Shown: positions 25,094 to 37,224 of the stretch, piece by piece
Position numbering within the stretch: position 1 is the stretch's first letter
How the letters are laid out: each line of letters starts with the position of its first letter
Assembly (NCBI GenBank): GCA_038249135.1
Contig: JBBRWO010000003.1
Span: 14,348 to 78,347, forward strand
DNA length: 64,000 bases
Source: JBBRWO01 sp038249135
Lineage (GTDB): Bacteria > Actinomycetota > Coriobacteriia > Anaerosomatales > JAAXUF01
Reading direction: 5' to 3'
Notes under the pieces: model-generated
The model's input: only the letters and a program-made list of their open reading frames with translations
The model's database searches: none
What the model was told of the DNA's origin: nothing
Program-made: the position numbers and the translations under genes

Positions 25094-26959
25094 TCACTCC
25101 GCGTGGAGGACGGCGTGGACCTCCTCGGCGACCTCTCGAGGGATGCCCGGTGTGGCGGCCAACTCCTCGAGGGAGGCCTCTCGCATTCGCTTCACGCTGC
25201 CGAACGCCTTGACCAGCGCCTTCTTGCGAGTCGGGCCGACGCCGGCGATGTCGTCGAGGACGCTGGCGGTCATCGCCTTGCCGCGCAACTCGCGGTGATA
25301 GGTGATCGCGAAGCGGTGCGCCTCGTCGCGGACGCGCTTGACGAGGTACAGCGATGGGCTGCCCGCTGGCAGGACGACGGGCAGCTCGGTCCAGGGGACG
25401 AACAGCTCCTCTTCGCGCTTGGCGAGACCCGCGACCGGGATTTCGGCAAGACCGAGCTCTGCGAGCACCTCGCGCGCCGCCGTGAGCTGGGGTTTTCCGC
25501 CGTCCACGATGACGAGGTCGGGGCGCTTGCCGAAGCGGCCATCGGCCATGCGTTCGGGCGAAAAGCGTCGGCGGAGCACCTCCCCCATCATGGCGAAGTC
25601 GTTCGCCTCGCCGGTGTCGAGCTTCACTTTGAAGCGGCGGTAGCTTTTAGTCTCGCTGCGGCCGCTGGCGAATACCACCATCGAGCCGACCGAGTGGGTC
25701 CCATGCAGTGTCGAGATGTCGTAGCACTCGATACGCAGCGGTGGCGCTGGGAGTGCCAAGGCGCTCTCGAGCTGCAGCATCGCGGCATTGAGGCGGTCCT
25801 CGTCGTAGCGCGTACGGACCTTGAAGCGCATGAGTGTGTGGCGGGCGTTGACCTCGGCGAGTTGAAGGAGGTCTTTGCGCTCGGCACGCTGGGGAACGGT
25901 GAGGCGAACACGCGCGGCTCCGGCGGGGCGAAGCGAGCTCAGCCACTCCTCGACGGCGTCGGCGTCCTCGGGCAGCTCGGGCAGGACGATCTCGCGGGGA
26001 ATCTGCGGGCCATCGGCGTAGTAGCGCAGGAGGAAGCCGTCGACGAGCTCAGCCAGCGAGACGTCGAGACCCTTGTCGAGCACGAACTCGTTGCCGACCA
26101 GCACGCGGCCTTCACGGACGACGAACACGTGCACGCCAGCGACGGTCTCTTCACGGAAGAAGCCGACAACATCCATGTTGAGCGGCCGAGACGAGACGAC
26201 CTTCTGCTTCTGGCGCAGCACGCGCACAGCCTCGAGGCGGTTGCGGTAGCGGGCAGCAGACTCGTAGTCGAGGTCGTCGGACGCCTCACGCATGCGGCGG
26301 TCGAGCTCGACTTCGAGGTCGTCGTGCTTTCCGCCGAGGAAGCCGGCGATGCGCGTAACGTTCTCGGCGTACTCCTCGGGCGTGATGGCGCCGACGCACG
26401 GTCCGGGACCGAGACCGACGTGGTAGTCGAAACAGGCACGAGTCGTCGGAGCGCCGTCGTGGGCGTTGACGCGCTTCCACTCGGCGCAGGTCGCGCGGCA
26501 TATCGGCACGATGCGGCGCACGGTGTCGATGGTGTCGCGAGCGGCTCGGGAGTCTGTGTAGGGGCCGAAGTACCGCGTGGTCGCGACGTGCTTCTCGCGC
26601 GTGAATTTGATCGCCGGGTACGGGTCGCCCAGGGTCAGCGCGATGAACGGGTAGCTCTTGTCGTCACGGAAGTCGACGTTGTAGGGCGGGTCGAACTGCT
26701 TGATGAGGTTCTTCTCCAGCACGAGCGACTCGACCTCCGTGGCGGTAACCACGTAGTCGTAGCTCACAACCTGCTCCATCATGAGCGGGATCTTCTCGCG
26801 GTCGTCGTGACCCTGCACGTACTGCTTCATGCGCTTGCGCAGCGACTTCGCCTTGCCCACGTACAGCACGGAACCATCCGCCGACTTCCACAGGTAGACG
26901 CCCGGTGAGTCGGGGACGTTGCCGATCTGCTCGGCTATGGAGGGCAGGTTGCTGGCCAT
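25094..26959 (-). CDS. uvrC: UvrABC excinuclease subunit C
   Basis: Makes both incisions in nucleotide excision repair. 621 residues. The N-terminal GIY-YIG nuclease is seen as SPGVYLW...VLYVGKAKSLRKRM (18-44). A Cys-containing central region with CRATCAEWKRV follows. The UVR motif that binds UvrB lies near DDLDYESAARYRNRLEA. Then come the RNase H-like nuclease domain (RIECYDISTLHG; LVIVDGGKPQL) and C-terminal helix-hairpin-helix repeats (LDDIAGVGPTRKKALVKAFG). It begins 6 bases after the uvrA stop, so the two form an operon. Confidence 0.96.
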   Translation of the reverse strand: MASNLPSIAEQIGNVPDSPGVYLWKSADGSVLYVGKAKSLRKRMKQYVQGHDDREKIPLMMEQVVSYDYVVTATEVESLVLEKNLIKQFDPPYNVDFRDDKSYPFIALTLGDPYPAIKFTREKHVATTRYFGPYTDSRAARDTIDTVRRIVPICRATCAEWKRVNAHDGAPTTRACFDYHVGLGPGPCVGAITPEEYAENVTRIAGFLGGKHDDLEVELDRRMREASDDLDYESAARYRNRLEAVRVLRQKQKVVSSRPLNMDVVGFFREETVAGVHVFVVREGRVLVGNEFVLDKGLDVSLAELVDGFLLRYYADGPQIPREIVLPELPEDADAVEEWLSSLRPAGAARVRLTVPQRAERKDLLQLAEVNARHTLMRFKVRTRYDEDRLNAAMLQLESALALPAPPLRIECYDISTLHGTHSVGSMVVFASGRSETKSYRRFKVKLDTGEANDFAMMGEVLRRRFSPERMADGRFGKRPDLVIVDGGKPQLTAAREVLAELGLAEIPVAGLAKREEELFVPWTELPVVLPAGSPSLYLVKRVRDEAHRFAITYHRELRGKAMTASVLDDIAGVGPTRKKALVKAFGSVKRMREASLEELAATPGIPREVAEEVHAVLHAE

Positions 26960-26965
26960 GGTCGG

Positions 26966-29911
<2,946 letters not shown>

Positions 29912-29994
29912 AACCTGGTCCTTCCTCGCGGTGAGAATGTCGGTAATCCCCTATTGTACGCCCCCTGCCAACCCGCGGAAACGTTCACGCCCGC

Positions 29995-30021
29995 GACACC
30001 GTGCCGAAACACTCCCGCAAC
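29995..30021 (+). promoter_or_regulatory. GlnR-box-like element upstream of amtB
   Basis: Three 5-mers at exact 11-base spacing: GACAC (29995-29999), GAAAC (30006-30010) and GCAAC (30017-30021), each separated by 6 bases. This fits the actinobacterial GlnR consensus gTnAC-n6-GaAAC-n6-gTnAC, with the central half-site perfect. It lies about 97 bases before the amtB start, and a GlnR-like regulator is encoded at 55506..56177. Binding is inferred. Confidence 0.5.
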
Positions 30022-30117
30022 AAAGCCCCCGTACGGTTGCCAAGTCATCTGCCGACGTCTCTTGGAAATACGGCCGAAACCGACCGAGAGACTCAACAAG
30101 AAGTGAGGAGGACGACG

Positions 30118-31356
30118 ATGCCTGAGATCAACTCCGGCGACACAGCCTGGCTGTTGGCATCTGCCGCCCTGGTGCTGTTCATGACTCCGGGGCTCGCAGC
30201 GTTCTACGGTGGCATGGTTCGGCGCAAGAACGTGCTGGATACGACGTTGCAGAGCTTCTTCGCTATGGGCCTGATCGGTGTGTTGTGGGCGGTCGTGGGA
30301 TACTCCCTCGCTTTCACCACGATCGAGGGTCCGCTGGCTCCGTTCATCGGCGGCCTGAGTTTCGCCGGTCTGAACGGAATCGGCGGAACGGTGCACGAGT
30401 TGGCCGGCTCGATTCCCCAGTCCGTGTTCGCCATGTTTCAGGGAATGTTTGCGATCATCACCGTCGGCCTCATCACGGGTGCCGTCGCTGAGCGCATGAA
30501 ATTCAAGGCGTACGTCGCCTTCGCGCTCCTGTGGTCGCTCTTCGTCTACTCTCCCCTCGCCCACTGGGTGTGGCAGCCGAGTGGCTGGCTGTTCAAGCTG
30601 GGCGCGCTCGACTTCGCGGGCGGAACCGTCGTGCATATCTCCTCGGCAGCTGCCGCGGTGGCAGCGGCGATCGTACTGGGACGTCGCAAGGGGTACGGCA
30701 AGGACAAGTTCCACCCGCACAACCTCACCATGACGGTGATGGGCGCCGGCATCCTGTGGTTCGGCTGGTTCGGCTTCAATGCCGGCTCCGCCTTGACCGC
30801 CGGTGACCTCGCCGGTACCGCGTTCCTCAACACCAACATCGCCGCAGCAGCCGCGGTCCTCACCTGGACCGGCATCGAGTGGATGCGTGCCGGCAAGCCT
30901 ACCGCGCTCGGCGCCGCCTCCGGCGCCGTGGCCGGCCTCGTCGCGATCACTCCCGCGTGTGGGTTCGTCGAGCCGTGGGCCGCACTGCTCATCGGTGGCA
31001 TCGCCGGAGTCGCCTGCTACTACGGCCTCAGCATCAAGGGCAAGCTCAAGATCGATGACGCGCTCGACGTTCTGGGTATCCACGGCGTAGGCGGTACGCT
31101 CGGCGCGATTCTGACCGGCGTCTTCGCCACAAGTTCGGTGAACAGCGCGATCACCGGCGGTGCGCTGTATGGCAACGTGAACCAGCTCTGGATCCAGATC
31201 GTGGGCGTCGTGGCTGCCTGGGCGTTCTCGTTCGCGGTCAGCATGATTCTGCTGTACGCGATCAAGGCCGTCATGGGTCTGCGCGTCGACGAAGACGCCG
31301 AGATTCGCGGACTCGACCTCTCGGAGCACAATGAAGAGGGTTACATCCTCGACTAG
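30118..31356 (+). CDS. amtB: Ammonium transporter AmtB
   Basis: Trimeric inner-membrane ammonium channel. 412 residues from the ATG at 30118, preceded by GAGGAGG. The frame opens with an almost direct run into TM1 (AWLLASAALVLFMTPGLA). Family features include the Amt TM1 motif FYGGMVRRKNVLDT, HWVWQPSGWLF, DFAGGTVVHISSAAAA with the pore His, and DALDVLGIHGVGGTLGAIL with the second pore His region. The earlier ATG at 30001 adds a charged stretch and is rejected. It is followed after 47 bases by glnB, the classical amtB-glnK pair. Confidence 0.95.
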   Translation: MPEINSGDTAWLLASAALVLFMTPGLAAFYGGMVRRKNVLDTTLQSFFAMGLIGVLWAVVGYSLAFTTIEGPLAPFIGGLSFAGLNGIGGTVHELAGSIPQSVFAMFQGMFAIITVGLITGAVAERMKFKAYVAFALLWSLFVYSPLAHWVWQPSGWLFKLGALDFAGGTVVHISSAAAAVAAAIVLGRRKGYGKDKFHPHNLTMTVMGAGILWFGWFGFNAGSALTAGDLAGTAFLNTNIAAAAAVLTWTGIEWMRAGKPTALGAASGAVAGLVAITPACGFVEPWAALLIGGIAGVACYYGLSIKGKLKIDDALDVLGIHGVGGTLGAILTGVFATSSVNSAITGGALYGNVNQLWIQIVGVVAAWAFSFAVSMILLYAIKAVMGLRVDEDAEIRGLDLSEHNEEGYILD

Positions 31357-31403
31357 CGCGAGCATCAACCACATGACCCTCTCCATCCAAAAAGGAGTCA
31401 CCG

Positions 31404-31742
31404 ATGAAGAAGATCGAAGCCATCATCAAGCCGCACAAGCTCGATGACGTGAAGGAAGCACTGAACGCACTCGGCGTCGCCGGAATGACCGTGACCGACG
31501 TGCGTGGATACGGCCGCCAGAAGGGTCACACCGAGATTTACCGTGGCGCCGAGTACACCGTCGACTTCGTGCCCAAGGCCAAGGTCGAGGTCGTCGTCGA
31601 CGACAGCATCGCGACCGCTGTCGAAGAGGCCATCCTCGCGGCGGCTCGCACCGAGAAGATCGGCGACGGCAAGATCTTCACGACTGATGTGGAGGCTGCG
31701 GTTCGCATTCGTACCGGCGAGCGCGGACCCGACGCGCTCTAG
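31404..31742 (+). CDS. glnK: Nitrogen regulatory protein PII (GlnB/GlnK)
   Basis: 112 residues, the exact PII length, preceded by AAGGAG. The T-loop reads GHTEIYRGAEYTVDF with Tyr51 at the classical modification site. The C-terminal signature ISGDGKIF is seen as KIGDGKIFTTDVE. PII binds 2-oxoglutarate and ATP/ADP, and by partner position it should gate AmtB. In Actinobacteria Tyr51 is adenylylated by the neighbouring GlnD-type enzyme. glnD starts 1 base after its stop. Confidence 0.95.
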   Translation: MKKIEAIIKPHKLDDVKEALNALGVAGMTVTDVRGYGRQKGHTEIYRGAEYTVDFVPKAKVEVVVDDSIATAVEEAILAAARTEKIGDGKIFTTDVEAAVRIRTGERGPDAL

Positions 31743-31743
31743 C

Positions 31744-34050
31744 ATGCGCTCCTATCTCGCGGCACGTGAGACGCTCATCTCCTCGGCGACACCGAGCGTG
31801 GATGCGGCTCGTGCACTCGCAGCACTGACCGACGACGCCGTCCGGGAACTCACCCGGGCGGCTTCGTCGCGCTCAGTGGGGCGTGTGGCCGTGGTGGCGC
31901 TGGGTGGCTGGGGCTCAGGCGCACTGCTGCCGTCGAGCGACCTCGACCTGCTACTGCTCTCGGACTCCTCCGCCGAAAAGTTGAAGCCGTTTGTGGAAGC
32001 GGTGCTGTATCCGCTGTGGGATGCGGGGCTGGAGGTGGGTCACCAGGTCCGCTCCCCCCGTGAGCAGCAACACGCCATTCGCGACGATCTGACGACTCGC
32101 ACCGCCGCGCTGACCGGCCGAGTGCTTTCCGGCGAGGCCGATTGGGCTCAGCGTGCGCTCGCCACCGGCGCGGCAGATGCAGCGAAGCACGGCCGCGCGA
32201 TCATTGGAGAGCTACAGGCCCGTCCGCGACCCGGATCACCGTATCTCCTCGAGCCCGACCTCAAGGACGGCACCGGCGGCCGTCGCGACTACGACGAACT
32301 CACCTGGACCGCGGCGATACTGAGCGGAAGCGTGTGCCACGACCCGAGTCTGCTGGTGGAGCTCGGCCTCCTCTCCGCCGAGGAGTACGAAGCGCTTTCG
32401 CGCCACGCGGATATCGTCACGGCGGCCCGGTTCGAACTCGCCCGCACCGGAGGTGGCAACTTCCTTTCCCTCGACGCGGCCGATTCGCTCGTTCACTGCG
32501 ATGCCGATGCCGTGCAACTCGCGTTGGCTGAGACCGCGCTGCTCCTCGATCGTGCACGCGAGCGTGTGGTGCAGCGGGTGGGTGCGCCGCGAGGGGGATC
32601 AGCACGTGGCGCCTCGGGGCCCGGCCCGGAGCCGTCCGTCGCGCTCAGCGCCGGCCGGTTGGCTCCGGCCGACGTCTTCTCGCTGCTGGATGCCGGCGAG
32701 TCCTCGCGACCAGCGCTCGAACTCGCTGCCCAGTCCGGCGGACTCGATTCGCTTCTCCCGGGAATGCGCGACCTGATGACGACCAGACGGTCGGGGCTCG
32801 GACACGAACTCACCGTCGGCGCGCACTCGCTGCGAGCGGCCATGCTGTGCGCGCACCCGCATGACGATGGCGCGCTCCGTGCATCCCTCCAATCACTCGA
32901 CAGCCCTCGCGTGCTCCAGGTCGCGGCGTTGGCGCACGATTGTGCCAAAGCAGTCCCCGGACCCGGCCACGCCGAGCGAGGCGCTGAGCCCGCTCGTGAG
33001 ACCGCTCTGCGCTTCGGCCTCACCGCCGAGCATGCCGAAGACGTCGCAGCCCTTGTTCGCATGCATCTACTTCTCCCCGAGACCGCGACGCGCGCAGACC
33101 TCGACGACGAGGACGCAATCCTCTCGGCGGCAGGGCTGGTCGGACGCCGAGAACTCGTTGCACCACTCCACCTGCTCACCGCTGCCGACTCGATGGCGAC
33201 CGGTCCGACCACGTGGACCCCGTGGTTGAGCACGCTGGTCAGCGCTCTGGTGGCCCGGCTCGACACTGCGCTGTCCGACGAGGTCGACGGCGCGGGAATC
33301 GCCAGCCGGAGCGCTACCGTTCGCGAACAGGCACTTACGCTCACACCCATCGCCTTGGACGGGCAACGCGCCTTCATCGAACATGCGCCGCTCAGGTACC
33401 TCGCCAACCGCACCGCCGAGGAGGTTGTGAACCACGCGCGGCTTGTCGCCTCGCTTTCGGGTTCCGCAAGCGCCACGGACACGCACATCTCGGTTGCCGC
33501 GGGACCAGCGCCCGACACATTCGCCGTCACCGTGGTCGCCACCGACAAGCCGGAACTGCTCGCGCGCATCGCTGGCGCCATGGCGCTCGCGGGTCTCGAC
33601 ATCCTGGCCGTCGATGCGTACGGCGCGATCGGCGGCATCGCGCTCGACACCTTCGTGGTCACATCGGCAACGCGTCGAGCGGTCAGCACCGACACGTTCT
33701 CCAACCTCGACCGGCTGCTGTCCGCTGCGTTGCGCGACCGTCTCGAGCTGCGGACTCGACTGACCGAGCGGCAGCGCCACTACCCCGCCAGCGCGAGCGG
33801 CCCGATCACCGTGCAAGCGTCGTCATCAGGATTCGATACCGCGGTGCACATCGTCGCCCCCGATCGCCCGGGGCTCCTCCACGACCTCGCGTCGGCTGTC
33901 TCGGCGTGCGATCTCAGCATCCGCTGGGCGAAGGTGCTGACGGTGGATGGTGTGGCGACCGATACCTTTCACGTGGTCGACAGCACCGGCAATCGCCTCG
34001 ACGACGGAGTGATCGGCCACCTGGTGATGCGTCTGCGAGAAGTTCGCTGA
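31744..34050 (+). CDS. glnD: PII-modifying nucleotidyltransferase GlnD
   Basis: Attaches and removes a nucleotide on PII Tyr51. 768 residues from the ATG just past glnK; E. coli GlnD is longer (about 890). Domains in order: nucleotidyltransferase with GG-W-GS (54-58) and D66-x-D68, GlnD linker region (about 150-250), HD hydrolase domain with H398-D399 in ALAHDCAKA, and two C-terminal ACT domains (about 600-768, e.g. VVATDKPELLARIAGAM and IVAPDRPGLLHDLASAV) that sense glutamine. The region 280-300 is a low-complexity Gly/Pro linker. Whether it uridylylates or adenylylates cannot be seen. Confidence 0.92.
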   Translation: MRSYLAARETLISSATPSVDAARALAALTDDAVRELTRAASSRSVGRVAVVALGGWGSGALLPSSDLDLLLLSDSSAEKLKPFVEAVLYPLWDAGLEVGHQVRSPREQQHAIRDDLTTRTAALTGRVLSGEADWAQRALATGAADAAKHGRAIIGELQARPRPGSPYLLEPDLKDGTGGRRDYDELTWTAAILSGSVCHDPSLLVELGLLSAEEYEALSRHADIVTAARFELARTGGGNFLSLDAADSLVHCDADAVQLALAETALLLDRARERVVQRVGAPRGGSARGASGPGPEPSVALSAGRLAPADVFSLLDAGESSRPALELAAQSGGLDSLLPGMRDLMTTRRSGLGHELTVGAHSLRAAMLCAHPHDDGALRASLQSLDSPRVLQVAALAHDCAKAVPGPGHAERGAEPARETALRFGLTAEHAEDVAALVRMHLLLPETATRADLDDEDAILSAAGLVGRRELVAPLHLLTAADSMATGPTTWTPWLSTLVSALVARLDTALSDEVDGAGIASRSATVREQALTLTPIALDGQRAFIEHAPLRYLANRTAEEVVNHARLVASLSGSASATDTHISVAAGPAPDTFAVTVVATDKPELLARIAGAMALAGLDILAVDAYGAIGGIALDTFVVTSATRRAVSTDTFSNLDRLLSAALRDRLELRTRLTERQRHYPASASGPITVQASSSGFDTAVHIVAPDRPGLLHDLASAVSACDLSIRWAKVLTVDGVATDTFHVVDSTGNRLDDGVIGHLVMRLREVR

Positions 34051-34104
34051 CCTTGAGGTCGCCCAAGCGGTACGATTGACCCCCACGCTGCCAAGGAGGC
34101 GCGC

Positions 34105-34668
34105 ATGCCCATCTACACCCGCCGAGGAGATCGCGGCGACACCTCACTCGCCGACGGAGCCCGCATCAGCAAGACATCCATTCGTGTGGAGGCCTACGGC
34201 ACCGTCGATGAAGCCAACAGCGCCGTGGGCTTCGCGCGCGCAGCGGTGACCGACCAAGAACTCGACGACGTGCTGCGCTTTGTCCAGCAGCGGCTCTTCA
34301 ACTGCAGTTCGTCGCTCGCAACACCTGCCGAGAGTCACACCGACACAACGCCGGTCATCGACGCAGCCGACATCGCGTTCCTGGAATCCGCGATCGATAG
34401 CTTCATGGAGTGCTCGGGTCCGCTGACGCACTTCGTGATCGAGGGCGGCTGCGAACCCGCCTGTCGACTTCACATCGCGCGGGCCATCACGCGCCGAGCA
34501 GAACGCCGCCTTGTCGCCCTTGCGGCCGAGAGCGACATTGACGTACAGGTCGAAGCGTTCGTGAACCGGCTGTCAGACCTGCTGTTTGCGTGCGCACGCT
34601 ACGCGAACCATCTCGCCGGGATCACCGAAGAGATGTGGGACCCGAACGCGGCACGTCCTGAGCTCTAA
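34105..34668 (+). CDS. PduO-type ATP:cob(I)alamin adenosyltransferase
   Basis: Makes adenosylcobalamin from ATP and cob(I)alamin. 187 residues. N-terminal IYTRRGDRGDTSLADGARI is the PduO ATP-binding motif. Later helices carry VEAYGTVDEANSAVGFAR, FVIEGGCEPACRLHIARAITRRAERR (the conserved Arg-rich cobalamin/ATP motif) and FVNRLSDLLFACARYAN. It stands in the same direction after glnD, and its stop is 8 bases from the convergent small membrane protein. No cobalamin-dependent enzyme is adjacent, although a B12-binding radical SAM protein is in the window. Confidence 0.93.
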   Translation: MPIYTRRGDRGDTSLADGARISKTSIRVEAYGTVDEANSAVGFARAAVTDQELDDVLRFVQQRLFNCSSSLATPAESHTDTTPVIDAADIAFLESAIDSFMECSGPLTHFVIEGGCEPACRLHIARAITRRAERRLVALAAESDIDVQVEAFVNRLSDLLFACARYANHLAGITEEMWDPNAARPEL

Positions 34669-34676
34669 CGGGGCAA

Positions 34677-34916
34677 CTAGCCGTGCCCGAGCGTCTTGGT
34701 GATCGTCTCGTACTCGTCGGCGATCTTCTCGCCTTCGCCTTCGCCCTTGTGATAGTCGGGCGTGGCCGACTCCCCGCCCATCGCCTTGTCCATGTCTCTG
34801 GGTGTGACCGGACCAGCCAGCGTGTCGCCGCGGCGAATCTGCCCTTTGATCGCGAAGAAGAACGCTATCAGCGCACCGATTACGACCACTACCCAGAATA
34901 TTTGCAGACCCAACAT
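34677..34916 (-). CDS. Small single-pass membrane protein, unknown
   Basis: 79 residues from the ATG at 34916, preceded by GGAGG. One N-terminal helix (LGLQIFWVVVVIGALIAFFFAI) is followed by a basic RR turn and a hydrophilic tail with GGESATPDYHKGEGEGEKIA. No family recognised. A longer ATG at 35090 would run across the larE leader and is rejected. Confidence 0.6.
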   Translation of the reverse strand: MLGLQIFWVVVVIGALIAFFFAIKGQIRRGDTLAGPVTPRDMDKAMGGESATPDYHKGEGEGEKIADEYETITKTLGHG

Positions 34917-35037
34917 GGTGCAGCCTCCGTAGTCGCGAACCGGCCGTATGGCCGGAATCATTCTCGGTGAGTACATTCCCGAGATGCGCAGCAGGTATAC
35001 TTCAGATTCCGTCACTTCACAGAGGGGTACGGCACAC

Positions 35038-35859
35038 GTGTCAGCTGCCGAGAAGTACACCGCGCTCCTGGCTCGGCTGCAGGAGCTCAACAGCGTTCTG
35101 GTCGCCTACTCGGGCGGCATCGACTCCACTCTTTTGGCATTCGCCTCGCACGCGGCGCTCGGCAATCGCACGGCCGCCGTGCTGGCCTCCTCGAACACGT
35201 ATCCCGAAAGAGAGTGCGTAGGCGCTCGTGAACTCGCCGCCGCGCTGGGATTTCGTCTACTCGAGGTCGAAACGTCGGAGTTGGCCGATCCCGCGTTCGC
35301 GGCCAATGCTCCCGACCGGTGCTTCCACTGCAAGACCGAGCTGTTCAGTCTCCTCGCTCGCGTTGCCGATCGCCACGGTCTCACATTCGTGGCAGACGGC
35401 AGCAACGCTGATGATCGTAATGACCACCGCCCCGGGCGCCAGGCCGCTGCGGGCCTGGGCGTCGTGAGCCCGCTCGCGGAAGTCGGGCTCACCAAAGCCG
35501 AGATCCGCCACCTGGCTCATGAACTCGGACTCCCTAACTGGGACAAGCCTTCTATGGCCTGCCTCGCGTCACGCTTCCCCTATGGCGAGCGCATCACCGA
35601 CGACGGTCTTGAGCGCGTTGCGGCAGCCGAGGATGCTTTGGTAGACCTCGGCATCGCGCAGTTCCGAGTGCGGGCCCACGGCGACGTGGCACGAGTAGAG
35701 ATCGCGCCCATGGAATTGGATGCCTCTTGGGCACTTCGCTCCCAGATCGCAGACGCCATGCGGGATGCGGGCTTTGCGTACGCCGCGATCGATCTCGATG
35801 GCTATCGCAGCGGCTCGATGAACGAGGTACTCTCGGCCGAAGAGCGCGTCGAGGGGTAA
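35038..35859 (+). CDS. larE: ATP-dependent sacrificial sulfur transferase LarE
   Basis: Sulfurates the pyridinium biscarboxylate ring during synthesis of the nickel-pincer (NPN) cofactor. 273 residues from a GTG at 35038. The PP-loop is YSGGIDST (24-31). DRCFHCKTELF carries the conserved Cys pair, and KPSMACLASRFPYGERI carries the family Cys, consistent with a sacrificial Cys donor. No larA, larB or larC lies nearby. It is therefore an orphan here; partner genes may be elsewhere, or it may serve another sulfur-insertion role. Confidence 0.88.
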   Translation: MSAAEKYTALLARLQELNSVLVAYSGGIDSTLLAFASHAALGNRTAAVLASSNTYPERECVGARELAAALGFRLLEVETSELADPAFAANAPDRCFHCKTELFSLLARVADRHGLTFVADGSNADDRNDHRPGRQAAAGLGVVSPLAEVGLTKAEIRHLAHELGLPNWDKPSMACLASRFPYGERITDDGLERVAAAEDALVDLGIAQFRVRAHGDVARVEIAPMELDASWALRSQIADAMRDAGFAYAAIDLDGYRSGSMNEVLSAEERVEG

Positions 35860-35864
35860 CGTCT

Positions 35865-37220
35865 CTACCCCGCCAGCTCTCGCAGCATGGCACGAATCGC
35901 AGCAGGCATGCGCTGTTGCAGCCGCACCGGATCCATCATCTGCTGCGCGATGAGCTTGGTCGCGAACGGCTTGGCCGCCTCGGTGATATCGATGTCGGGA
36001 TAGAGCGCCCGTGCCACTCCCTCGACCGTGACCAACGCCTTGATGAGCAGGCCGTAGCCCATCGGCACCTCGACGCGCTCGTCATTCATGATGCGCAGAA
36101 ACCCGATCGCGAAGCCGCGAACATCGCGCGGTGCATCTGCGAGCGTCTCGGCCATGACCTCGCCAACACGCTGCCGGACCCTCGCGCGAGCCGCCTCGGG
36201 CACCACCAGCCCCAGCTTCGCCGAGTACGCCAATGCCCGGTCAGCGTCTCCGTACACGGTCGCGGTGAGGAACTGCGCGATCGCGTCACGCTGCTCGGGC
36301 GCTGTCTCACCCACAATGCCGAAGTCGAGGTAGCAGATACGGCCATCCGGGGTCACGAACATGTTGGCGGGGTGCAGGTCGGCATGGTAGCGACCTGTCA
36401 CGAGAACCTGACGCATGAACACGTCGGCGCCGTGGACCGCGAGTTCTCGCCCATCGATGCCTGCCCGCGCCGCCTCGTCGAGCTCCGAGAGCCTCCAGCC
36501 ATCCACGAACTCCATCGCCAGCACCCGCCGAGACACGCGCGGCCACACAATTCGCGGCACGAACACGACGGGATCGCCGGCGAAGTCGAAGGCGAAGCGA
36601 TCGGCGACGCGCGCCTCGTTGCGCAGGTCGCACTCCGATGCCAGCGTGCGCGAGAACTCGGCGAACAGCGCTGGCAGGTTGAAGCGCTTCAGCGCGGTGA
36701 ACCGTGCGAGTCGCTCGATGGCGGGCGCAGCGGCGGCGATGTCAGCGAGGATGCTCTCCTCGACGCCGGGACGCACGACCTTGATCGCAAGCGGCGTCCC
36801 CGCCGGCAGCACGTCGCCCACAACCGGACGGTACTCCTCGGCCAGCGTGGCGCGGTGGACCTGCGCGATGGATGCCGAGGCGACCGGAGTGTCCTCGAAG
36901 CTCGCGAACAACTGCTCGGGGTCGCGGCCAAAGTCGGCGCGAATGACACGGCGGATGGCGTCGGCGGGCATCGCAGGGACGTTGTCGCAGAGGAACTCCA
37001 TCTCAAAGACCCACTCGGCGGGAAAGATGTCGGGGCGTACCGAGATGAGTTGGCCCAGCTTGATCCACGCCGGTCCCAGGTCCTGAAATGCGAGCCGAAG
37101 CTGCCGTGCTGTGGCTGCGCGGCGAGTGGTGGCGGGCGCGAGCCCGAACCGAGCAGCCGCGATCGCCTTCCAGCCGCGAGACCATGCCACGGCCGCGATG
37201 CGTCCCCCGCGTGAGGCCAC
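35865..37220 (-). CDS. ABC1/AarF (UbiB)-family atypical kinase
   Basis: 451 residues from a GTG at 37220. Family motifs: LGQLISVRPDIFPAEW (about 55, the KxGQ-type segment reads KLGQ), ASASIAQVHRA (the Ala-rich loop), the catalytic Lys in LAIKVVRPG, YHADLHPANMF (catalytic loop) and YLDFGIVGE (DFG). In bacteria UbiB proteins support quinone metabolism. No ubiquinone genes are visible and its role in this organism is open. It lies downstream of a coiled-coil protein and the P1B ATPase in a closely packed run, 4 bases after the former stop. Confidence 0.88.
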   Translation of the reverse strand: MASRGGRIAAVAWSRGWKAIAAARFGLAPATTRRAATARQLRLAFQDLGPAWIKLGQLISVRPDIFPAEWVFEMEFLCDNVPAMPADAIRRVIRADFGRDPEQLFASFEDTPVASASIAQVHRATLAEEYRPVVGDVLPAGTPLAIKVVRPGVEESILADIAAAAPAIERLARFTALKRFNLPALFAEFSRTLASECDLRNEARVADRFAFDFAGDPVVFVPRIVWPRVSRRVLAMEFVDGWRLSELDEAARAGIDGRELAVHGADVFMRQVLVTGRYHADLHPANMFVTPDGRICYLDFGIVGETAPEQRDAIAQFLTATVYGDADRALAYSAKLGLVVPEAARARVRQRVGEVMAETLADAPRDVRGFAIGFLRIMNDERVEVPMGYGLLIKALVTVEGVARALYPDIDITEAAKPFATKLIAQQMMDPVRLQQRMPAAIRAMLRELAG

Positions 37221-37224
37221 GACG

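Noticed and set aside
25041..25097. GTG at 25097 as the start of the large membrane protein
   Set aside because: It overlaps the uvrC stop as GTGA, which is plausible, but the GTG at 25040 has a GAGGGGG site at good distance and the extra residues are not family-like.
24965..26908. Very long plus-strand open frame opposite uvrC
   Set aside because: High GC content makes long antisense frames common. It mirrors the codon structure of uvrC and of the start of the large membrane protein gene, and its protein has no recognisable domain.
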